Origin: Lysinibacillus sphaericus OT4b.31
GTDB lineage: Bacteria; Bacillota; Bacilli; Bacillales_A; Planococcaceae
Direction of reading: 5' to 3'
DNA length: 64,000 nucleotides
Assembly: GCF_000392615.1 (NCBI RefSeq)
Contig: NZ_KB933398.1
Span: forward strand, 1,314,643 to 1,378,642
The position numbers and the translations under genes are program-made. This document shows positions 36,460 through 46,313 of the stretch, one piece after another. Below the pieces are notes generated by a model that saw nothing but the letters and a program-made list of their open reading frames with translations, searched no databases and was not told the DNA's origin. The stretch's first letter is position 1. Each line of letters begins with the position of its first letter.

Positions 36460-36777
36460 TTGGAGCAAAAAAAAATTTGTCCACGATTTGAAAAGGCACT
36501 GAAAATATTAAATCATCGTTGGAACACGTTGCTTATTTATCAATTATTAGAAGGTCCTCAACGATTCTCAAGCATTAAAAATAACTTGAATATTAGCAGT
36601 CGTGTGTTAACGGAGCGATTAAAAGAATTAGAGATCGAGCATATCGTAATACGTACAGTTATTCCATCAACCCCCGTAGTGATTGAGTATGGGCTTACAG
36701 AAAAAGGATATGCACTCGCGCCAGTTCTTAAAGCTATTGAACAATGGTCTGCTATGTGGGTGGATTCAGAAGATTAG
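36460..36777 (+). CDS. HxlR-family regulator (YodB-like)
   Basis: 105-residue winged-helix protein. KILNHRWNTLLIYQLLEGPQRFSSIKNNL and SSRVLTERLKELE form the HTH; the N-terminal Cys7 in KKICPRFEK is at the position of the redox-sensing cysteine of YodB-type members. Start TTG 36460 is eight bases after GGAGG; TTG 36445 overlaps that site. Probably senses quinones or thiol-reactive compounds and represses the divergent doxX gene (inference). Confidence 0.88.
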   Translation: MEQKKICPRFEKALKILNHRWNTLLIYQLLEGPQRFSSIKNNLNISSRVLTERLKELEIEHIVIRTVIPSTPVVIEYGLTEKGYALAPVLKAIEQWSAMWVDSED

Positions 36778-36784
36778 TGCAATG

Positions 36785-36818
36785 GATATCCGAGCGAGGG
36801 GGCTTGGATATCTTTTTT
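36785..36818 (+). terminator. Terminator after hxlR-type gene
   Basis: GATATCCGAGC/GCTTGGATATC stem with one mismatch, then TTTTTT. Confidence 0.8.
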
Positions 36819-36856
36819 AATGAGTACATTCATTATCATGAAATATTTAAATGTAT

Positions 36857-37010
36857 TTTTGGGGAGGCTGTTCCAAAGTTAAAAACAATAGGCTTAAAGT
36901 TTTTAGTTTGCTATTGTTTGAAGCGCTTTTTAGGTAGCTCCTATATTGTATAAATGTTAAAAGGCGTTCTTAAATGTGAAATCCGCACCAGTCCTTTGCA
37001 TAACCATGCT
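36857..37010 (+). repeat. Partial copy of the 22-kb nested element
   Basis: GAGGCTGTTCCAAAGTTAAA continues as AACAATAGGCTTA, matching 21971-22010. It also has GTGAAATCCGC near 36979, but the 3' TTTGGGACAGCC arm is missing. Confidence 0.55.
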
Positions 37011-37044
37011 GGTCAGATGTGATGTTATATCTGTCTTTCAGTTC

Positions 37045-37058
37045 ACAATATATATTGT
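37045..37058. promoter_or_regulatory. Palindrome upstream of the MFS gene
   Basis: Perfect 14-bp palindrome ACAATATATATTGT about 90 bp before the start codon; operator candidate only. Confidence 0.3.
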
Positions 37059-37148
37059 AAATAATATTAATTTTATTTAAACAAAAGGTATTTTTTAATA
37101 CAGCATGGAATTAATTTAATATTATAAGAAAAGAAAAGGAGGGGTTTA

Positions 37149-38471
37149 ATGAAGCAGAGGCCAGCAGGAGAAGCACAGCATCGCAGTCAGCTAGCACTTT
37201 ATTTATCACTGCCAATACTGTCTTGGGCATTTTATGATTTTGCTAATACAATATTTTCTTCTAATATAAATACAATTTTTTTCCCATTCTACATGGATGA
37301 AGTGTTAGGGACGAATGAAGTGATGCAGCAAGTGGCCAGTACATTCATTTCTTATGCAAATGCCTTAGCAAGTTTTTTCCTTGTGGTGTTTTCACCATTA
37401 TTTGGGGTATGGATTGATAATACCGGTTATAAAAAAAGATTTATCGTATGGTTTGCATCTATTTCTATTTTCTTTACCTTTATGATGGGTATTTTTGCGA
37501 ATTCAGATTGGACAACAAATTTTTCAGGCGTACCACTTAGTTTATTTTTAGTAGTTGCCAGTTTCGTAATTGCGAAATTCTTTTTTAATTCAAGTCTCGT
37601 ATTCTATGATTCCATGATGGGTGACTTAGGTTCAAAAGCTGAAATGCCACTTATTTCTGGCTATGGAGTGGCGATAGGTTATTTAGGTACAATTTTTGGG
37701 TTACTCATTTATTTATATGTTGGCAGCAGTGATTTCCATCGTGCTTTTATTCCAACGGCGATTTTGTATTTATTATTTTCATTGCCATTATTTTTTATTA
37801 ATAAAGATACGCCAATTCCAAAAGCGCGACGTAAAACAATTAAGTTTATCGATGGCTATAAGGAAATTATCCAAACTTTTAAGGATATGAAACAATATAA
37901 AGCAATTTTTACTTTTATGATTGCTTATTTCTTTATAAATGATGCTATTGCTACAACTATTGCAATGATGGCTGTTTATGCTACAACAATCGTTGGCTTT
38001 ACTTCCGGTCAATTTATTATTCTCTATTTAGTGTCTACGGTCTCTACAATTATTGGCTCACTCGTATTTGGCTACATTACAAAAGCGATAGGAGCCAAAC
38101 GAGCAATTACTATGGTAGCCCTCATCATGATTATTGCTTTATTCTTTGCCGTATTTGCTACGGAACAATGGATGTTTTGGATTGCTGGCAGCTTGTTTGG
38201 TATATCGTTAGGCTCCATGTGGGTAACTTCTAGAACGTATATTATAGAGCTATCACCTAATGACAAGCGTGGCCAATTTTTCGGATTATTTGCTTTTTCG
38301 GGTAAAGTATCTTCAATAATAGGACCAGCTATCTATGGAACGATCACATTATGGATGAGGGACTATGGTACCTTAGCAAGCCGCGTTGCATTATCCACAT
38401 TAATTGTGATGACGGTAATTGGTCTACTGGTTCATTTAAAAGTTAATGATAATAATGGAAATAGCAAGTAG
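37149..38471 (+). CDS. MFS transporter, UMF1/Atg22-like
   Basis: 440 residues with 12 hydrophobic segments. The N-terminal SWAFYDFANTIFSSNI matches the signature of the Atg22/UMF1 branch of the major facilitator superfamily; FGVWIDNTGYKKRF is the loop 2-3 motif. In yeast the founding member exports amino acids from the vacuole; bacterial substrates are unknown. ATG 37149 is preceded by AAAGGAGGGG. A cheV gene follows after 68 bp with no terminator between, so read-through is possible. Confidence 0.88.
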   Translation: MKQRPAGEAQHRSQLALYLSLPILSWAFYDFANTIFSSNINTIFFPFYMDEVLGTNEVMQQVASTFISYANALASFFLVVFSPLFGVWIDNTGYKKRFIVWFASISIFFTFMMGIFANSDWTTNFSGVPLSLFLVVASFVIAKFFFNSSLVFYDSMMGDLGSKAEMPLISGYGVAIGYLGTIFGLLIYLYVGSSDFHRAFIPTAILYLLFSLPLFFINKDTPIPKARRKTIKFIDGYKEIIQTFKDMKQYKAIFTFMIAYFFINDAIATTIAMMAVYATTIVGFTSGQFIILYLVSTVSTIIGSLVFGYITKAIGAKRAITMVALIMIIALFFAVFATEQWMFWIAGSLFGISLGSMWVTSRTYIIELSPNDKRGQFFGLFAFSGKVSSIIGPAIYGTITLWMRDYGTLASRVALSTLIVMTVIGLLVHLKVNDNNGNSK

Positions 38472-38539
38472 GAGAAATGTATCGCCTATGATACAATTGA
38501 ATTATTAATAGAAGTTGAACAGAAAGGAGCGGGGTTGCT

Positions 38540-39442
38540 TTGGAACATAAAGGCATCTTATTAGAAAGTGGCACAAATGAGCTAGAGATCGTTGAATTTG
38601 AAGTAGCTAACAATAAATTCGGTATTAATGTTATTAAAGTGAAAGAAATTATTCAACCAATTCAAGTAACATTTATTCCACACGCGCACCCGCATGTAGA
38701 AGGAATTATTCAATTACGAGGTGAGGTATTACCGGTTGTTGATATGCTGCGAGTGTTGGGCATTCAAAATGCAGTACGTAATCCGCAACAAAAATATATT
38801 GTTGCGGAGTTTAATAAACAACGCGTTGTATTCCATGTAGATAACGTAACGCAAATTCATCGTATTTCATGGGATCAAATTGAAAAACCATCAGATATGT
38901 ATCAGGGTGGGACTTCACAGGTAATCGGTGTCATTAAGCAAAATGAACAAATGATTCTATTACTTGATTTTGAAAAAATTATGGTGGATATCAATCCTGA
39001 TTCTGGTATTAGTGTCGAATCTGTGAAAAAACTTGGTAAACGCGATCGCTCAGAAAAGCGTATTTTAATCGCTGAGGATTCACCTTTATTACGTAAATTA
39101 TTATTCGATACGATGAATGAAGCAGGCTATGTGAATGTCGAGTTTTTCGAAAATGGCCGTGATGCTTATGATTACTTAGAATCACTTACGAAAAGTGGAA
39201 ATGATGTTACGGAGCATATTCAATTAGTTGTAACAGATATTGAAATGCCACAAATGGATGGCCATCATTTAACACGTAAAATTAAAGAGCACCCAGACTT
39301 GCAAAAGCTGCCTGTTATCATCTTCTCAAGTTTAATTACAGATGACCTCCGTCATAAAGGTGACCAGGTTGGGGCAGAGGACCAAATTAGTAAACCAGAA
39401 ATTGCAGAGCTTATTTTACGCGTAGATCAACTCATCGTATAG
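38540..39442 (+). CDS. cheV: Chemotaxis coupling/adaptation protein CheV
   Basis: 300 residues: CheW-like domain (about 12-155; VIKVKEIIQP, GIIQLRGEVLPVVDM) fused to a response-regulator receiver domain (about 172-300). The phospho-acceptor aspartate is in LVVTDIEMPQMDG, the acidic pair in ILIAEDSP and the switch lysine in QISKPEI. Couples chemoreceptors to CheA and adapts on phosphorylation. TTG 38540 is ten bases after AAAGGAG. Closed by a terminator. Confidence 0.95.
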   Translation: MEHKGILLESGTNELEIVEFEVANNKFGINVIKVKEIIQPIQVTFIPHAHPHVEGIIQLRGEVLPVVDMLRVLGIQNAVRNPQQKYIVAEFNKQRVVFHVDNVTQIHRISWDQIEKPSDMYQGGTSQVIGVIKQNEQMILLLDFEKIMVDINPDSGISVESVKKLGKRDRSEKRILIAEDSPLLRKLLFDTMNEAGYVNVEFFENGRDAYDYLESLTKSGNDVTEHIQLVVTDIEMPQMDGHHLTRKIKEHPDLQKLPVIIFSSLITDDLRHKGDQVGAEDQISKPEIAELILRVDQLIV

Positions 39443-39507
39443 AGTTGAAGAAAAGATACTTCACAATTTTAATAATGGGTATCCTGAAAGTATATTAATA
39501 AACAAAA

Positions 39508-39542
39508 GAAAGTCGGATACCTTTTAGGTTCCGACTTTTTTG
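39508..39542 (+). terminator. Terminator after cheV
   Basis: AAAGTCGGATACC...AGGTTCCGACTTT stem followed by T-run. Confidence 0.85.
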
Positions 39543-39614
39543 TATAAATCATGGTATTGCTAACACATGCTAATAAGAATAGGATGATTTTACGGCGTAA
39601 AGGAAGTGTATTAT

Positions 39615-41168
39615 TTGGATGGTTTGAAAATGGCTATTATTGATATTGGCTCGAATACCATTCGATTAGTCCTTTATCAATATGATAAAGAAGAGGGACT
39701 TCGAGAGCTTGGCAATATTAAAACGGTTGCTCGTTTGCGTACATATTTGCAGCCGTCAGGTGAAATGTCTGACGAGGGCATTCAGGTCCTTACAGAAACT
39801 TTGTTAACCTTTAAAGCGATGCTCGATGATTTTGAAGTTGTCGATGTAAAGGCTGCTGCCACTGCGGCAATTCGCCAGGCTACGAATAGAGAGAAAATTA
39901 TTACTTTAATGCAGGAGCGGACAGGCATTCAAATTGAGTTGTTGTCCGAGGAAGAAGAGGCTTACTACGGCTATGTTGCTGTAGTACATTCCATAGGAAC
40001 GCAATCTGCAGTGACCATTGATATTGGTGGTGGTAGTACGGAAATAACACTTTTCGAAAATAAGCAGCTAAAAAAAACCTACAGTTTTCCATTCGGTACA
40101 GTATCTCTAAAGCAGCGTTTCGTTAAAGGTGACATATTAAACAGCAGTGAAAAAAAAGAGCTCATTGCGTTTGTGAAGGAGCAGTTCACATCGCTTCCTT
40201 GGATTCAACAGGTTGGATTACCGGTAATTGCAATTGGTGGTAGTGCGCGAAACATCGCCCAAATTCATCAACAACAGTGTGAATATCCTATCGCTAGTGT
40301 GCACGGCTATGAAATACCAAAGCAGGATTTAGATAAGCTAAGTTTGTTTTTAGGGAATTTAAGCTTTACTGAATTGAAACAGTTAGATGGACTATCCACT
40401 GATCGTGCGGATATTATTGTGCCGGCATTAGAAGTATTCCGTGTACTAATGGAAGTTGTAGGCAGTGATGTGTTCCAGTTAACGAAAAAAGGTCTACGTG
40501 AAGGACTTATTATTCACCGTATTTTACAAACTGATGAAAGTGCTTTTGATAAATACAATGTATTTGAGGGAAACGCAAGAAGGCTAGCAAGACAGTATGG
40601 ACGCACCGGGGCAGAAGTTGATTATTTAATGCATTTAGCAGATCAATTGTACCGTGAATGTTGTCATTTAAGTTATTTGCAATTTGACGCTATGGACTTG
40701 CAATTATTCAGAAAAGCCGCCAAGGTCTTTAATATTGGCGAATATATAGAATTAAGCTCTGCTAGCCAACATACTTTTTATTTAATTGCCAATCAGTCTA
40801 TCGATGGTTTGAATCACAAAGAACGTGTAAAATTAGCACTTTTAGCTTCGTATAAAAATAAAGATTATTATCAGCGATTCGCTACGCCATTTACAGAATG
40901 GATGAGTCGTGAAGAATATCGAAAAATACGTGATCTTGGTGCACTTTTAAAGTTTGTCTATTCATTAAATGTGTCAAAACGCAATATTGTCCATGCAATT
41001 GAGATGCATAAAGGTGACGGTTTTGCACAACTCGACGTTTATGTGAAAAATAATGCAGCCGCTGAAAAATATCAAGCGAATCGACATAAAAAGCATCTAG
41101 AGCGCACATTAAAGATACCTATCAAAGTTAACTTTATTGAAGAAGGGTGGAAAAATAATGACAACTGA
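39615..41168 (+). CDS. ppx: Exopolyphosphatase (Ppx/GppA)
   Basis: Hydrolyses terminal phosphate from polyphosphate (and/or converts pppGpp to ppGpp). 517 residues. ASKHA phosphatase fold: IIDIGSNTIRLVLY, VTIDIGGGSTEI and AIGGSARNIA mark the two phosphate loops and the adenosine region; a C-terminal HD-like helical part begins near 310. Start is set at TTG 39615, nine bases after AAAGGAA; ATG 39630 is an alternative. The last 11 bases overlap ppk, so synthesis and breakdown of polyP are translationally coupled. Confidence 0.92.
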   Translation: MDGLKMAIIDIGSNTIRLVLYQYDKEEGLRELGNIKTVARLRTYLQPSGEMSDEGIQVLTETLLTFKAMLDDFEVVDVKAAATAAIRQATNREKIITLMQERTGIQIELLSEEEEAYYGYVAVVHSIGTQSAVTIDIGGGSTEITLFENKQLKKTYSFPFGTVSLKQRFVKGDILNSSEKKELIAFVKEQFTSLPWIQQVGLPVIAIGGSARNIAQIHQQQCEYPIASVHGYEIPKQDLDKLSLFLGNLSFTELKQLDGLSTDRADIIVPALEVFRVLMEVVGSDVFQLTKKGLREGLIIHRILQTDESAFDKYNVFEGNARRLARQYGRTGAEVDYLMHLADQLYRECCHLSYLQFDAMDLQLFRKAAKVFNIGEYIELSSASQHTFYLIANQSIDGLNHKERVKLALLASYKNKDYYQRFATPFTEWMSREEYRKIRDLGALLKFVYSLNVSKRNIVHAIEMHKGDGFAQLDVYVKNNAAAEKYQANRHKKHLERTLKIPIKVNFIEEGWKNNDN

Positions 41169-43314
41169 AGTAACGAACGATCGCTTACACGAAGAAGAAC
41201 ATTCAGAAACACATAACCGATTACTGGAGGAAATTGCAAAGCCTCAATATTATAATAACCGAGAATTGAGTTGGCTTGCTTTCAATGAGCGTGTTTTAGA
41301 AGAAGCGGAGGATGTAAACAATCCTCTGCTAGAACGCTTGAAATTTTTGGCGATATTTAGTTCAAATTTAGATGAATTTTTCATGGTGCGTGTAGCAGGT
41401 CTTCAAGATCAGGTCCGTGCTGGTTTTCATAAGCCTGAAAATAAATCAGGTTTAATGCCAAAGGAACAATTAGCAAAGATAGCCGAGCGCACGCAAGCGT
41501 TAGTAAGAAGACAAACGGAAGTATATCGACACCTAATTTATGATTTATTACCACAACATAATGTACATATAGCAGACATGAAGGACTTAACAAGTACGCA
41601 AAAGGCGTTCATCAATGAAATGTTTGCTGAAACAATCTTCCCTGTTCTAACGCCAGTAGCGGTTGATGCGTATCGTCCTTTTCCTACACTATTAGGTAAG
41701 ACATTAAATTTACTCGTATTATTAGAGCAAGATGAATCGGATTCTGAAAATCGTGAAAGAGTAGCGATTGTGCAAGTACCATCTGTCTTGGATCGTTATA
41801 TTAAAGTACCTTCATTGGAGGGAGAAACGGTTGTTGTGTTACTTGAGGATGTCATTGTAGCGCATATTGACAAACTATTCTACGGCTATAGTGTGAAGTC
41901 TGCACAGGCTTTCCGTTTAACGCGTAATGCAGATTTAACGATTCACGAAGAAGGTGCACGTGACCTATTGGTGGAAATAGAAAAAGAGTTGAAGAAACGC
42001 AAATGGGGTGTGGGCAGTCGCCTAGAGGTGCGCGTAGGTGAAATGAATGAAGAAGTACTTGCTTACTTACTAGAGGAGTTTGAAATTGAAGGAACGGATG
42101 TTTTCCATATTGATGGGCCTTTAGATTTAACTTTTATGTTCTCGTTTGTAAAAGGGATTGCTGTAGGGCGTGAGCATTTAGAGTACGAAAGTTTTATCCC
42201 ACAACCACCATTGGATTTACAATCAGATGAAAATATTTTTGAAAAAGCATTGCAGCAGGATATTTTCTTCCATCATCCATACGAGTCATTTGCACCGATT
42301 GTCGATTTTATCGCGGAGGCAGCCGTCAATCCAAACGTATTAGCGATAAAACAAACTTTGTACCGTGTTAGTGGAAATTCCCCAATTATTCAGGCATTAA
42401 AGCTAGCAGCGGAAAATGGTAAGCAGGTGACTGTTTTAGTAGAACTAAAGGCACGTTTCGATGAAGAAAATAATGTACATTGGGCGAAGCAACTTGAACA
42501 AGCTGGGTGCTTAGTCATTTATGGTATGAACAATTTAAAGACGCACTCCAAAATAACACTTGTTGTCAGCCGTCGTAACGGTAAAATAGAACGCTTTGTG
42601 CATCTCGGTACAGGAAATTATAATGATGCAACTGCAAAAATTTATACAGATATGGGCATCATTACTTCAGATAAGGAATTTGGTATTGATGCGACCAATT
42701 TCTTTAACTATTTAAGTGGATATACTGAAAAGCCGATTTTCAACCATTTAGTTGTGGCACCATTTGATATTCGAGATGAATTTATTCGATTAATGGATGA
42801 GGAGATTGCTTGCCATAAGAAATACGGAAATGGTTTTATCCGTGCAAAAATGAATTCATTAACGGATAAGGATCTAATGATGAAGTTATATGAGGCATCG
42901 ATTGCGGGGGTGAAGGTAGAGCTCATTATTCGAGGCATTTGCTGTATTCGACCTGGCATTCCAGGAATTAGTGATAATATAACCGTAACAAGTATTGTTG
43001 GGCGCTTCCTTGAGCACTCACGTATTTATTGGTTCCACCACAATGGGGACAACAAAGTTTATCTATCTTCAGCGGATATGATGACACGTAATATGATTAA
43101 GCGTGTTGAAATTTTATTCCCTGTATATGCAAGTGAAGCAAAAGCCCGTATTATTGACATTATGAACAAACAATTAGAGGATACAGCCAAAGCACGTATC
43201 CAAGACTCGAATGGAAAATATCATTATAAAGAGTTTGATCGTAGTGAGGACCCCATTAATAGTCAGGAGATTTTTTTAAAGGATGCACTCAAGCCGACGC
43301 TAGACGAAGAATAA
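41158..43314 (+). CDS. ppk: Polyphosphate kinase 1
   Basis: Reversibly transfers the gamma-phosphate of ATP to polyphosphate. 718 residues, four-domain PPK1. YYNNRELSWLAFNERVLEEA and FSSNLDEFFMVRVAG at the N-terminus; phospholipase-D-like C-terminal domains carry the autophosphorylated histidine in NLKTHSKITLV and the second one in FVHLGTGNYND. ATG 41158 overlaps the end of ppx. The PDE gene follows after 54 bp, probably in the same transcript. Confidence 0.96.
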   Translation: MTTEVTNDRLHEEEHSETHNRLLEEIAKPQYYNNRELSWLAFNERVLEEAEDVNNPLLERLKFLAIFSSNLDEFFMVRVAGLQDQVRAGFHKPENKSGLMPKEQLAKIAERTQALVRRQTEVYRHLIYDLLPQHNVHIADMKDLTSTQKAFINEMFAETIFPVLTPVAVDAYRPFPTLLGKTLNLLVLLEQDESDSENRERVAIVQVPSVLDRYIKVPSLEGETVVVLLEDVIVAHIDKLFYGYSVKSAQAFRLTRNADLTIHEEGARDLLVEIEKELKKRKWGVGSRLEVRVGEMNEEVLAYLLEEFEIEGTDVFHIDGPLDLTFMFSFVKGIAVGREHLEYESFIPQPPLDLQSDENIFEKALQQDIFFHHPYESFAPIVDFIAEAAVNPNVLAIKQTLYRVSGNSPIIQALKLAAENGKQVTVLVELKARFDEENNVHWAKQLEQAGCLVIYGMNNLKTHSKITLVVSRRNGKIERFVHLGTGNYNDATAKIYTDMGIITSDKEFGIDATNFFNYLSGYTEKPIFNHLVVAPFDIRDEFIRLMDEEIACHKKYGNGFIRAKMNSLTDKDLMMKLYEASIAGVKVELIIRGICCIRPGIPGISDNITVTSIVGRFLEHSRIYWFHHNGDNKVYLSSADMMTRNMIKRVEILFPVYASEAKARIIDIMNKQLEDTAKARIQDSNGKYHYKEFDRSEDPINSQEIFLKDALKPTLDEE

Positions 43315-43368
43315 TTTACATTTTTTGGATATTGAATAGAGCAAACACGCTACTTAGTGAGGGATATA

Positions 43369-45372
43369 ATGAAAAAAAATAAAGTGAATGTAGCGCAATT
43401 TGCCAGCTATCATCAAGTGACACAGCTCAATCCATTTGATGCAGTAGTATGCTTAAGTAAAGTGAATACAGAAGCATATGATATCGTCGATTATAATGAT
43501 AAACTACCGTCTTTTATTGAGCTACAGGATGCAAAAGCCATCAAAGCGAACTGTTTTTTTACAGAGCAAGGCTGGCAGCAAATATTGACTATTTTACAAC
43601 AGGAGCTTAATGTTGTTCGAACGGTGGAACTCTATACGGGGCGCCAATTAAAAACATTTGCAGTTAGTGTGCAACGAATAGACGACGAAATTGTCGCTAT
43701 AATACTACGTGAAGAACAGAACGACACGAAGCGGTATCTGCAATTTGTTGAACAGCATGTAAGTCCTGTGTTAACGACAGATTTACAAGGGCGTATTATT
43801 CATCAAAATATTGCTGCTACCTCCCTCTTGCCAAAAGAAAACTGCCTGGTCGGATTAGATATTTTTTCATTATTAGAAAGCAAGTATTTAAACGAATTTA
43901 AATTGTTATTTTCAAAAACTATCAAGGGTTCTGCATATAGCATGCCAAAATGCTTATTCCATGGTCAATTGTTGAGTAACGAACCATTTTATTTACGTAC
44001 GCATCCAACATATTATCAAGGTGAAATAGTAGGCGTGCATCTATTTGTAAAAGATGCAGATTCGTTTATGAATGAACAAGAGGCTTTTTATTACCTTGCA
44101 CTAATGGATGAATTAACTGGTATTTGGAATCGTAAGGCGTTTAAGGAACACTGGCTACATCATTTGAACGACAAGAAGAATGGCAATAGGCAGGTCGCCC
44201 TTATTTTAGTGGACATAGATCGTTTTAAAAAATTCAATGAATCCCTTGGTGAAGGGAAAGGCGATGAGCTTATGCGCAAGTTTAGCCAAAGACTGAGTGA
44301 GCTTTGCCACTCAAAGTGCTCACTTTATCGCTATAATAGTGATGAATTTATTTTCATCTTAAAAGATGCATCAATTAACAAAATTGAGCATATTGCGAAT
44401 TCAATTTTAGAGGTGTTAAAACAACCATTCATGATTGATGGTCAGGAATACTTTATTAGCGTATCCATTGGTATTTCACTTAGCCCAGCGGATGGAAAAG
44501 ATCTAGAAACACTTGTCAGAAAAGCAGATCAAGCACTATTTTCAGTTAAAGAGCATGGACGTTCACATTTCCGTTATTATCGAGAAGATATGACAACAGT
44601 TTTCCCTAATGAGGCATTGATGGAGGCGCATTTACGCCGAGCTATTGAATTTAATGAGTTGAGCATTCATTTACAGCCTCAAATGGATTTAAATAATAAT
44701 AGTATAAATAGCTTCGAAGCGTTATTACGGTGGAATAATCGTAAATTTGGCTTTGTTTCACCTGCACAGTTTATTCCTATTGCAGAAGCATCTGGCTTAA
44801 TAATAGAGATAGGTGATTGGATTATTGATGAGGTATGTCGCTATCAAAAAGAGTGGCATATGAAAGGCTATCGACCTGTGCGTATTGCTATTAATATTTC
44901 ACCTAAGCAATTTAGAAAAGAAAACTTTGCACGGAAAATTAAAGCAGCTTTGAAGAAGTATAATGTCTCACCGGAATTAATAGAAGTAGAAATTACGGAA
45001 AGCTCAATGACAAATGTCCATGAAACGTTTTCCATTTTAACGGAATTGAAGCAGTTAGGCGTTTTTGTTTCAGTGGATGATTTTGGCACAGGTTATTCAT
45101 CACTTAGTTATTTAAAACGTTATCCAATTGATATTATTAAAATAGATCAATCGTTTATTGCCGACATTGAAAAAGATGATAAAAACGAAGCGATAATTAA
45201 GGCTATTATTTCAATGTCTCATAATTTAGGACTTGAGGTGATTGCAGAGGGCATTGAAGAACCTTCACAAGTTGCCTTTTTAAAACGTCATCATTGTCAA
45301 AAAGGACAGGGCTATTTATATAACAAGCCATTGCCCGTTGAATCTATAGTAAAAAAATATTTTGTCAGTTAA
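43369..45372 (+). CDS. c-di-GMP phosphodiesterase: PAS, degenerate GGDEF, EAL
   Basis: 667 residues, no membrane segments. A PAS-like region (about 115-225) precedes a GGDEF domain whose active motif is replaced by NSDEF (in YRYNSDEFIFIL), so it cannot make c-di-GMP but may bind GTP as a regulator. The EAL domain keeps all catalytic positions: FEALLRW, NISPKQF, ITESSM, DDFGTGYSSL, IKIDQSF, AEGIEE, so hydrolysis of c-di-GMP is likely. ATG 43369 has GAGGGA close upstream. Its place behind ppx-ppk suggests joint control of polyP and c-di-GMP. Ended by a bidirectional terminator. Confidence 0.92.
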   Translation: MKKNKVNVAQFASYHQVTQLNPFDAVVCLSKVNTEAYDIVDYNDKLPSFIELQDAKAIKANCFFTEQGWQQILTILQQELNVVRTVELYTGRQLKTFAVSVQRIDDEIVAIILREEQNDTKRYLQFVEQHVSPVLTTDLQGRIIHQNIAATSLLPKENCLVGLDIFSLLESKYLNEFKLLFSKTIKGSAYSMPKCLFHGQLLSNEPFYLRTHPTYYQGEIVGVHLFVKDADSFMNEQEAFYYLALMDELTGIWNRKAFKEHWLHHLNDKKNGNRQVALILVDIDRFKKFNESLGEGKGDELMRKFSQRLSELCHSKCSLYRYNSDEFIFILKDASINKIEHIANSILEVLKQPFMIDGQEYFISVSIGISLSPADGKDLETLVRKADQALFSVKEHGRSHFRYYREDMTTVFPNEALMEAHLRRAIEFNELSIHLQPQMDLNNNSINSFEALLRWNNRKFGFVSPAQFIPIAEASGLIIEIGDWIIDEVCRYQKEWHMKGYRPVRIAINISPKQFRKENFARKIKAALKKYNVSPELIEVEITESSMTNVHETFSILTELKQLGVFVSVDDFGTGYSSLSYLKRYPIDIIKIDQSFIADIEKDDKNEAIIKAIISMSHNLGLEVIAEGIEEPSQVAFLKRHHCQKGQGYLYNKPLPVESIVKKYFVS

Positions 45373-45384
45373 AAACAGTAAATA

Positions 45385-45434
45385 AAAACAGTCGCACTTC
45401 ACCACACATTTTAGGTGAATGCTACTGTTTTTTT
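45385..45434. terminator. Bidirectional terminator between PDE and tetR genes
   Basis: AACAGTCGCACTTCACC...GGTGAATGCTACTGTT stem (one bulge) flanked by A-run and T-run. Confidence 0.85.
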
Positions 45435-45437
45435 ATG

Positions 45438-46073
45438 TTAATTCACTTCGTATGACGATGAAGAAGCCTCCATTGTCATTCCATTTAATACAACTGCTGT
45501 AAAGTGTGCCATTTCAGTAACTAAATCAAAATCTTCATTATGAATTAACCAATCATAGACATTCGCTCGCATGCAACGTTGTATAATCTTTTGCATGTGT
45601 GTCGCTTGTAAATCTTGACGAAACTCACCAAGTTCAATTCCCTCCTCAATATAAGTATTAAGGATCTGGAAAATTTTACGGTGAGGGCTAATTAAATAAT
45701 GTTCTTTTTCTACTTGGTTGGTCATTGCAGCAGTATAAACAGTCCGCAATAAATCCTTTCCAACAATGTTTGTTAAATACAGCATTTGCTCTTTGTAAAG
45801 CAAAAGTATTTTCTCGGTTGCAGGCAAGCTACGATCAATACTTTTCTCTACGGTGCTGTAAAAACTATCGAGCTCTTTAAATTTTTCTAAAATAACATCG
45901 TATTTAGAAGGGAAGTGTGTATAGAACGTCCCTTTTGATACATGACAAGCTTTGGTAATTTGTTCAACAGATACATGTTCGTAGCCATATTTATTAAATA
46001 AATTTAAGGATGTTTTTAGTAACTTGTCTCGGGTTTCTAACGCCCTTTTCTGGCGAGTAGTTAATGAATACAT
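45438..46073 (-). CDS. TetR-family transcriptional regulator
   Basis: 211 residues. N-terminal HTH: NLFNKYGYEHVSVEQITKACHVSKGTFYTHFPSKYDVI; the C-terminal ligand domain is not assignable. Start ATG 46073 uses GGGGGAGG about eight bases upstream; a longer frame to 46199 is rejected because it would run through the operator region. It is divergent from the mmsA cluster, and palindromes at 46179-46209 lie between them, so it probably represses that cluster in response to an acyl-CoA or similar metabolite (inference). Confidence 0.9.
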   Translation of the reverse strand: MYSLTTRQKRALETRDKLLKTSLNLFNKYGYEHVSVEQITKACHVSKGTFYTHFPSKYDVILEKFKELDSFYSTVEKSIDRSLPATEKILLLYKEQMLYLTNIVGKDLLRTVYTAAMTNQVEKEHYLISPHRKIFQILNTYIEEGIELGEFRQDLQATHMQKIIQRCMRANVYDWLIHNEDFDLVTEMAHFTAVVLNGMTMEASSSSYEVN

Positions 46074-46144
46074 ACTCCTTTTCCTCCCCCAAAATATACT
46101 ATAATAATTTATATAACAATTTTTCAGAAAATAACAAATTTTAA

Positions 46145-46209
46145 TTGACGTGATAGATTGACATTGATTATGATTTAATTGACCGCAGTCAATGACCATG
46201 GTCGTTCAA
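46145..46209 (+). promoter_or_regulatory. Promoter with overlapping TetR operator
   Basis: TTGACG (46145-46150), 18 bases, TATGAT (46169-46174). Directly at the expected start point lie TTGAC-CGCA-GTCAA (46179-46192) and the perfect palindrome GACCATGGTC (46194-46203), followed by GTTCAA. This is a likely operator that blocks this promoter. Confidence 0.6.
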
Positions 46210-46313
46210 ATTGTTTCGTTCTTAATGTTACGACAAAAAAATAAAGTTGGCTAGTGTATCATCCAGCTTAATTTGTGGTTTTTTAAGACACGAGGGAGTC
46301 AAACGAAGGAGAG

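Noticed and set aside
36744-36953. 69-residue frame after the HxlR gene
   Set aside because: Starts inside hxlR and crosses its terminator and a repeat element; no ribosome site.
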